Below, in pieces: positions 6,097-7,535 of a DNA stretch of 7,535 nucleotides. The DNA lies in contig JAQTNM010000073.1 in NCBI GenBank assembly GCA_028713875.1, positions 1 to 7,535 on the forward strand, read 5' to 3'. The notes beneath the pieces are model-generated. The model was given only the letters and a program-made list of their open reading frames with translations. It was not told the DNA's origin and did no database searches. This DNA comes from Candidatus Omnitrophota bacterium (lineage in GTDB: Bacteria; Omnitrophota; Gorgyraeia; Gygaellales; Profunditerraquicolaceae). The translations under genes and the position numbers were made by a program. Position 1 is the first letter of the stretch, and each line of letters begins with the position of its first letter.

Positions 6097-6108
6097 CCCT
6101 GTTTATTA

Positions 6109-6150
6109 CCCTTTAAGGGGACAGTTTTACTTTGACTTCAGAACCGTCCC
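6109..6150 (-). repeat. REP-like palindrome between pilin genes
   Basis: GGGACAGTT (6118-6126) and AACCGTCCC (6142-6150) can form a 9-pair stem, one pair being G-U on the minus strand, around a 15-base loop. Next to it CCCTT-T-AAGGG (6109-6119) is a second palindrome that shares three G residues with the first, so the two stems exclude each other. The GGGAC...GTCCC form resembles, from memory, the extragenic palindromes linked to RAYT (REP-associated tyrosine transposase) elements in several bacterial phyla. No transposase is in the window. It has no U-run and is unlikely to be a terminator, though it could modulate expression of the downstream pilins. Confidence 0.55.
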
Positions 6151-6162
6151 TATAATTATGAT

Positions 6163-6651
6163 TTAAAACGGTGGCGGCACTAAACCATTTGCCCAGTGTC
6201 CAGATGCTTCAGAATAAGTACGATAATTGTCACCACCACCAATGGAAAACCAATCTTCAGGCCAATAAGTAGCGGAGGTCCAGTCCGGAGCCTTACCTCC
6301 AGCTGTACATCTTCCAGACCAAAAACACACGGAGGTATCAGTAGCGGCTTGGATACCATACCAAAAATAATGCGTAGAATTACAGGACGCAGGAATATCG
6401 CTACCAACGCCCAAATCAGCAGCCGTTACAGGAGAAAGAGTGCCATTTTGCATATAATAAGCGACTGCCAAGCTCCGCATCTTACCGAAATTCGGAATTA
6501 CTTCAGCGATGCGTCCTTTTTCCACTACTTTTGTGTATTGTGTATAACCTAAGGTGGCAAGGATGCCTAAGATGACGATGACTACTATGAGTTCAAGTAA
6601 GGTAAAAGATCTAAGTGAAAATTGTAAGGCGGGATTGCAGTCTCTGTCCAA
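6163..6651 (-). CDS. Type IV pilin-like / pseudopilin protein (first of three), non-standard processing site
   Basis: The 162-residue product has the membrane helix FTLLELIVVIVILGILATLG with Glu at position 5, then GYTQYTK, ADLGVGSDIPASC and GRCTAGGKAPDW as in its paralogues. The leader is 15 residues and ends in Arg-Ser, so Ser stands at -1 where prepilin peptidases normally need Gly. The start is TTG at 6651, supported by AAGGAGGAG (6661-6669) 9 bases before it; there is no in-frame ATG before the helix. The C-terminal cysteine pair of the other two is missing (it ends GLVPPPF), leaving three cysteines in the expected mature protein. It is the first gene after a strong promoter. It could be a pseudopilin that is poorly processed, processed by a relaxed peptidase, or anchored uncleaved. 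Confidence 0.88.
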   Translation of the reverse strand: MDRDCNPALQFSLRSFTLLELIVVIVILGILATLGYTQYTKVVEKGRIAEVIPNFGKMRSLAVAYYMQNGTLSPVTAADLGVGSDIPASCNSTHYFWYGIQAATDTSVCFWSGRCTAGGKAPDWTSATYWPEDWFSIGGGDNYRTYSEASGHWANGLVPPPF

Positions 6652-6660
6652 TTTTATTTA

Positions 6661-6669
6661 CTCCTCCTT
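6661..6669 (-). promoter_or_regulatory. Strong ribosome binding site deciding a TTG start
   Basis: AAGGAGGAG on the minus strand is close to the ideal anti-16S complement. Its 9-base distance to TTG at 6651 fixes the start of the first pilin gene, for which no in-frame ATG exists. Confidence 0.75.
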
Positions 6670-6676
6670 GAATTTT

Positions 6677-6704
6677 ATTTTATGCCCTCCTTTGTTTTTG
6701 TCAA
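6677..6704 (-). promoter_or_regulatory. Sigma70-type promoter of the pilin cluster
   Basis: On the minus strand, TTGACA (6704-6699, a perfect -35 consensus) is followed by a 16-base spacer and TAAAAT (6682-6677, 5 of 6 matches to the -10). Transcription would start near 6670, directly before the ribosome binding site, leaving a leader of about 20 bases. The pilin genes therefore probably have their own strong transcription apart from the upstream gene. Confidence 0.7.
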
Positions 6705-6765
6705 GAAATTTGAATGAAGCTCCGGCGGATATCCTTTTGGCGCCTTAAAAATGCGGTTATAATCT

Positions 6766-7535
6766 TTACTGCAGGGACTGGGAAAAATAGCCTCCGGTGA
6801 GGCCGTCCAGGGAAGCAGCCAGTTCCTCTAGTCTTAATTCCTTTTCTATTCTCTTCTTGCGGTCTTCGATGCTTAAATTATCCAGCTCCATCTTCAGGCG
6901 TATGCGCTCAAAATAAGTCCGATTGACTTCATCCAGGATATTATCGCGCAGTTCCGACATAAGCTTAGAGCGGCTGTCAATTGAGGTCTGGTCGCTATTC
7001 CAGATGAGCTCGCTTAGATCCCAGCTTAAGGTCACATCCCACTCTATCGCGTCATGCCCCTTCCTTAAGATATCGTCGTCGCATTTAGTGGTTGAGCCGC
7101 CTTCCCAATGCCAAAGGTCAGTCACATTCCGGCCTACGCCCATACTAAGTTTCGGGAAGGCCGCTTTTGTAGCTGCCTTCCTATTCCAAGCTTTGATTTT
7201 ATCCGGATTAACCTGCGCATACTCAATAGCCGCCTCCTGAACCTTGCGGATATCAGGCTCACCCTTTAAATAAAAAGGCACTGATCCATTATTGGCTATG
7301 TTAGTATCTGCTCTGCCGGTCTTAAATAATCCTCTATCGCAGGCGGCATAAAGATTATAATCTTTATCCGCGGCGATAAATCTTATATCCGTTGAAACTA
7401 AATCAATGGAAATCTCCCGCCATCTCTCTTCATTATATTCGTATATGGCGGATTTTGTTAAAGCATAAATCTTTGACGGTTTTGATATAAGCATAAATTT
7501 CACATCCTGGCTCAACAGTCCATAGCCCGTAAAAG
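6766..7535 (-). CDS. Unrecognised exported protein, C-terminal part: propeller-like repeats plus TolC-like half (5' end beyond the window)
   Basis: The frame is open to the window edge, so the in-frame TTG at 7515 is not the true start; about 255 residues are visible. The first part, SKIYALTKSAIYEYNEERW...LYAACDRGLFKTG, reads like two blades of a beta-propeller of the sensor or YCF48-like kind. The tail, from GEPDIRKVQEAAIEYAQVNP onward, resembles one half-repeat of a TolC/OEP outer-membrane factor. It has a helix ending in AAFPKLSMGVG, a WHWEGGS loop, a strand WDVTLSWDLSELIW, and a long charged helix (about 178-235 counted from the TTG at 7515) ending LDGLTGGYFS. These assignments come from sequence pattern only. 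The gene ends 114 bases before the pilins, which have their own promoter. A surface or outer-membrane role is likely; the specific function is unknown. Confidence 0.75.
   Translation of the reverse strand, partial: FTGYGLLSQDVKFMLISKPSKIYALTKSAIYEYNEERWREISIDLVSTDIRFIAADKDYNLYAACDRGLFKTGRADTNIANNGSVPFYLKGEPDIRKVQEAAIEYAQVNPDKIKAWNRKAATKAAFPKLSMGVGRNVTDLWHWEGGSTTKCDDDILRKGHDAIEWDVTLSWDLSELIWNSDQTSIDSRSKLMSELRDNILDEVNRTYFERIRLKMELDNLSIEDRKKRIEKELRLEELAASLDGLTGGYFSQSLQ

Noticed and set aside
6180..6407. Second minus-strand frame inside the first pilin gene
   Set aside because: It is the pilin sequence read in another frame, with no separate start signals.
6720..6745. GGCGCC / GGATATCC palindromes after the propeller gene as a terminator
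   Set aside because: The stem is only about 4 bases with no U-run after it, which is too weak to call.
1..7535. tRNA, rRNA, CRISPR array or insertion sequence
   Set aside because: No cloverleaf-like sequence, no regularly spaced identical repeats and no transposase frame were seen on either strand.

Overview
All supported genes in this window lie on the minus strand, so transcription runs from high to low coordinates. The mix suggests a little-characterised anaerobic Gram-negative-type bacterium. It has an acetate kinase and phosphotransacetylase pair for making ATP from acetyl-CoA, runs of short type IV pilin-like genes starting with FTLLEL, and a beta-propeller protein with a TolC-like tail. 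From memory this resembles Candidatus Omnitrophota or a neighbouring PVC-type lineage. That placement is an inference from gene style only; no taxonomic marker gene is present.

Right part (7535 to about 5122): the 3' part of a large gene whose visible product starts with beta-propeller-like repeats and ends with a segment resembling half of a TolC outer-membrane factor. Next come a strong sigma70-type promoter and three tandem prepilin-like genes. They share an almost identical N-terminal helix and a conserved core with two cysteines. A REP-like palindrome lies between the first and second. The first gene starts at TTG behind a near-perfect Shine-Dalgarno sequence and has Ser instead of Gly before the expected cleavage point.

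Gap (5121 to 4718): about 400 bases without a convincing gene. It holds a strong hairpin that probably terminates the pilin transcript, a second small hairpin, a roughly 110-base nested inverted-repeat element that may be a structured RNA or a dispersed repeat, and an extended -10 promoter facing the next operon.

Left part (4717 to 1): a tightly packed eight-gene operon with gaps of 1 to 5 bases or overlaps. The order is thioredoxin (trxA), a BioD-like/DRTGG regulatory protein, phosphate acetyltransferase (pta), acetate kinase (ackA), aspartate 1-decarboxylase (panD), peptide deformylase (def), a small cysteine-rich DUF6485-type protein, and lipoyl synthase (lipA, cut by the window edge). The BioD-like/DRTGG protein plus Pta look like the two halves of the long enterobacterial Pta encoded by separate genes. 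Pta and AckA convert acetyl-CoA to acetate with ATP formation, PanD feeds CoA synthesis, and LipA makes the lipoyl cofactor of acyl-CoA-forming complexes. The operon therefore centres on acetyl-CoA and its cofactors, with redox (thioredoxin) and protein-maturation (deformylase) genes attached.
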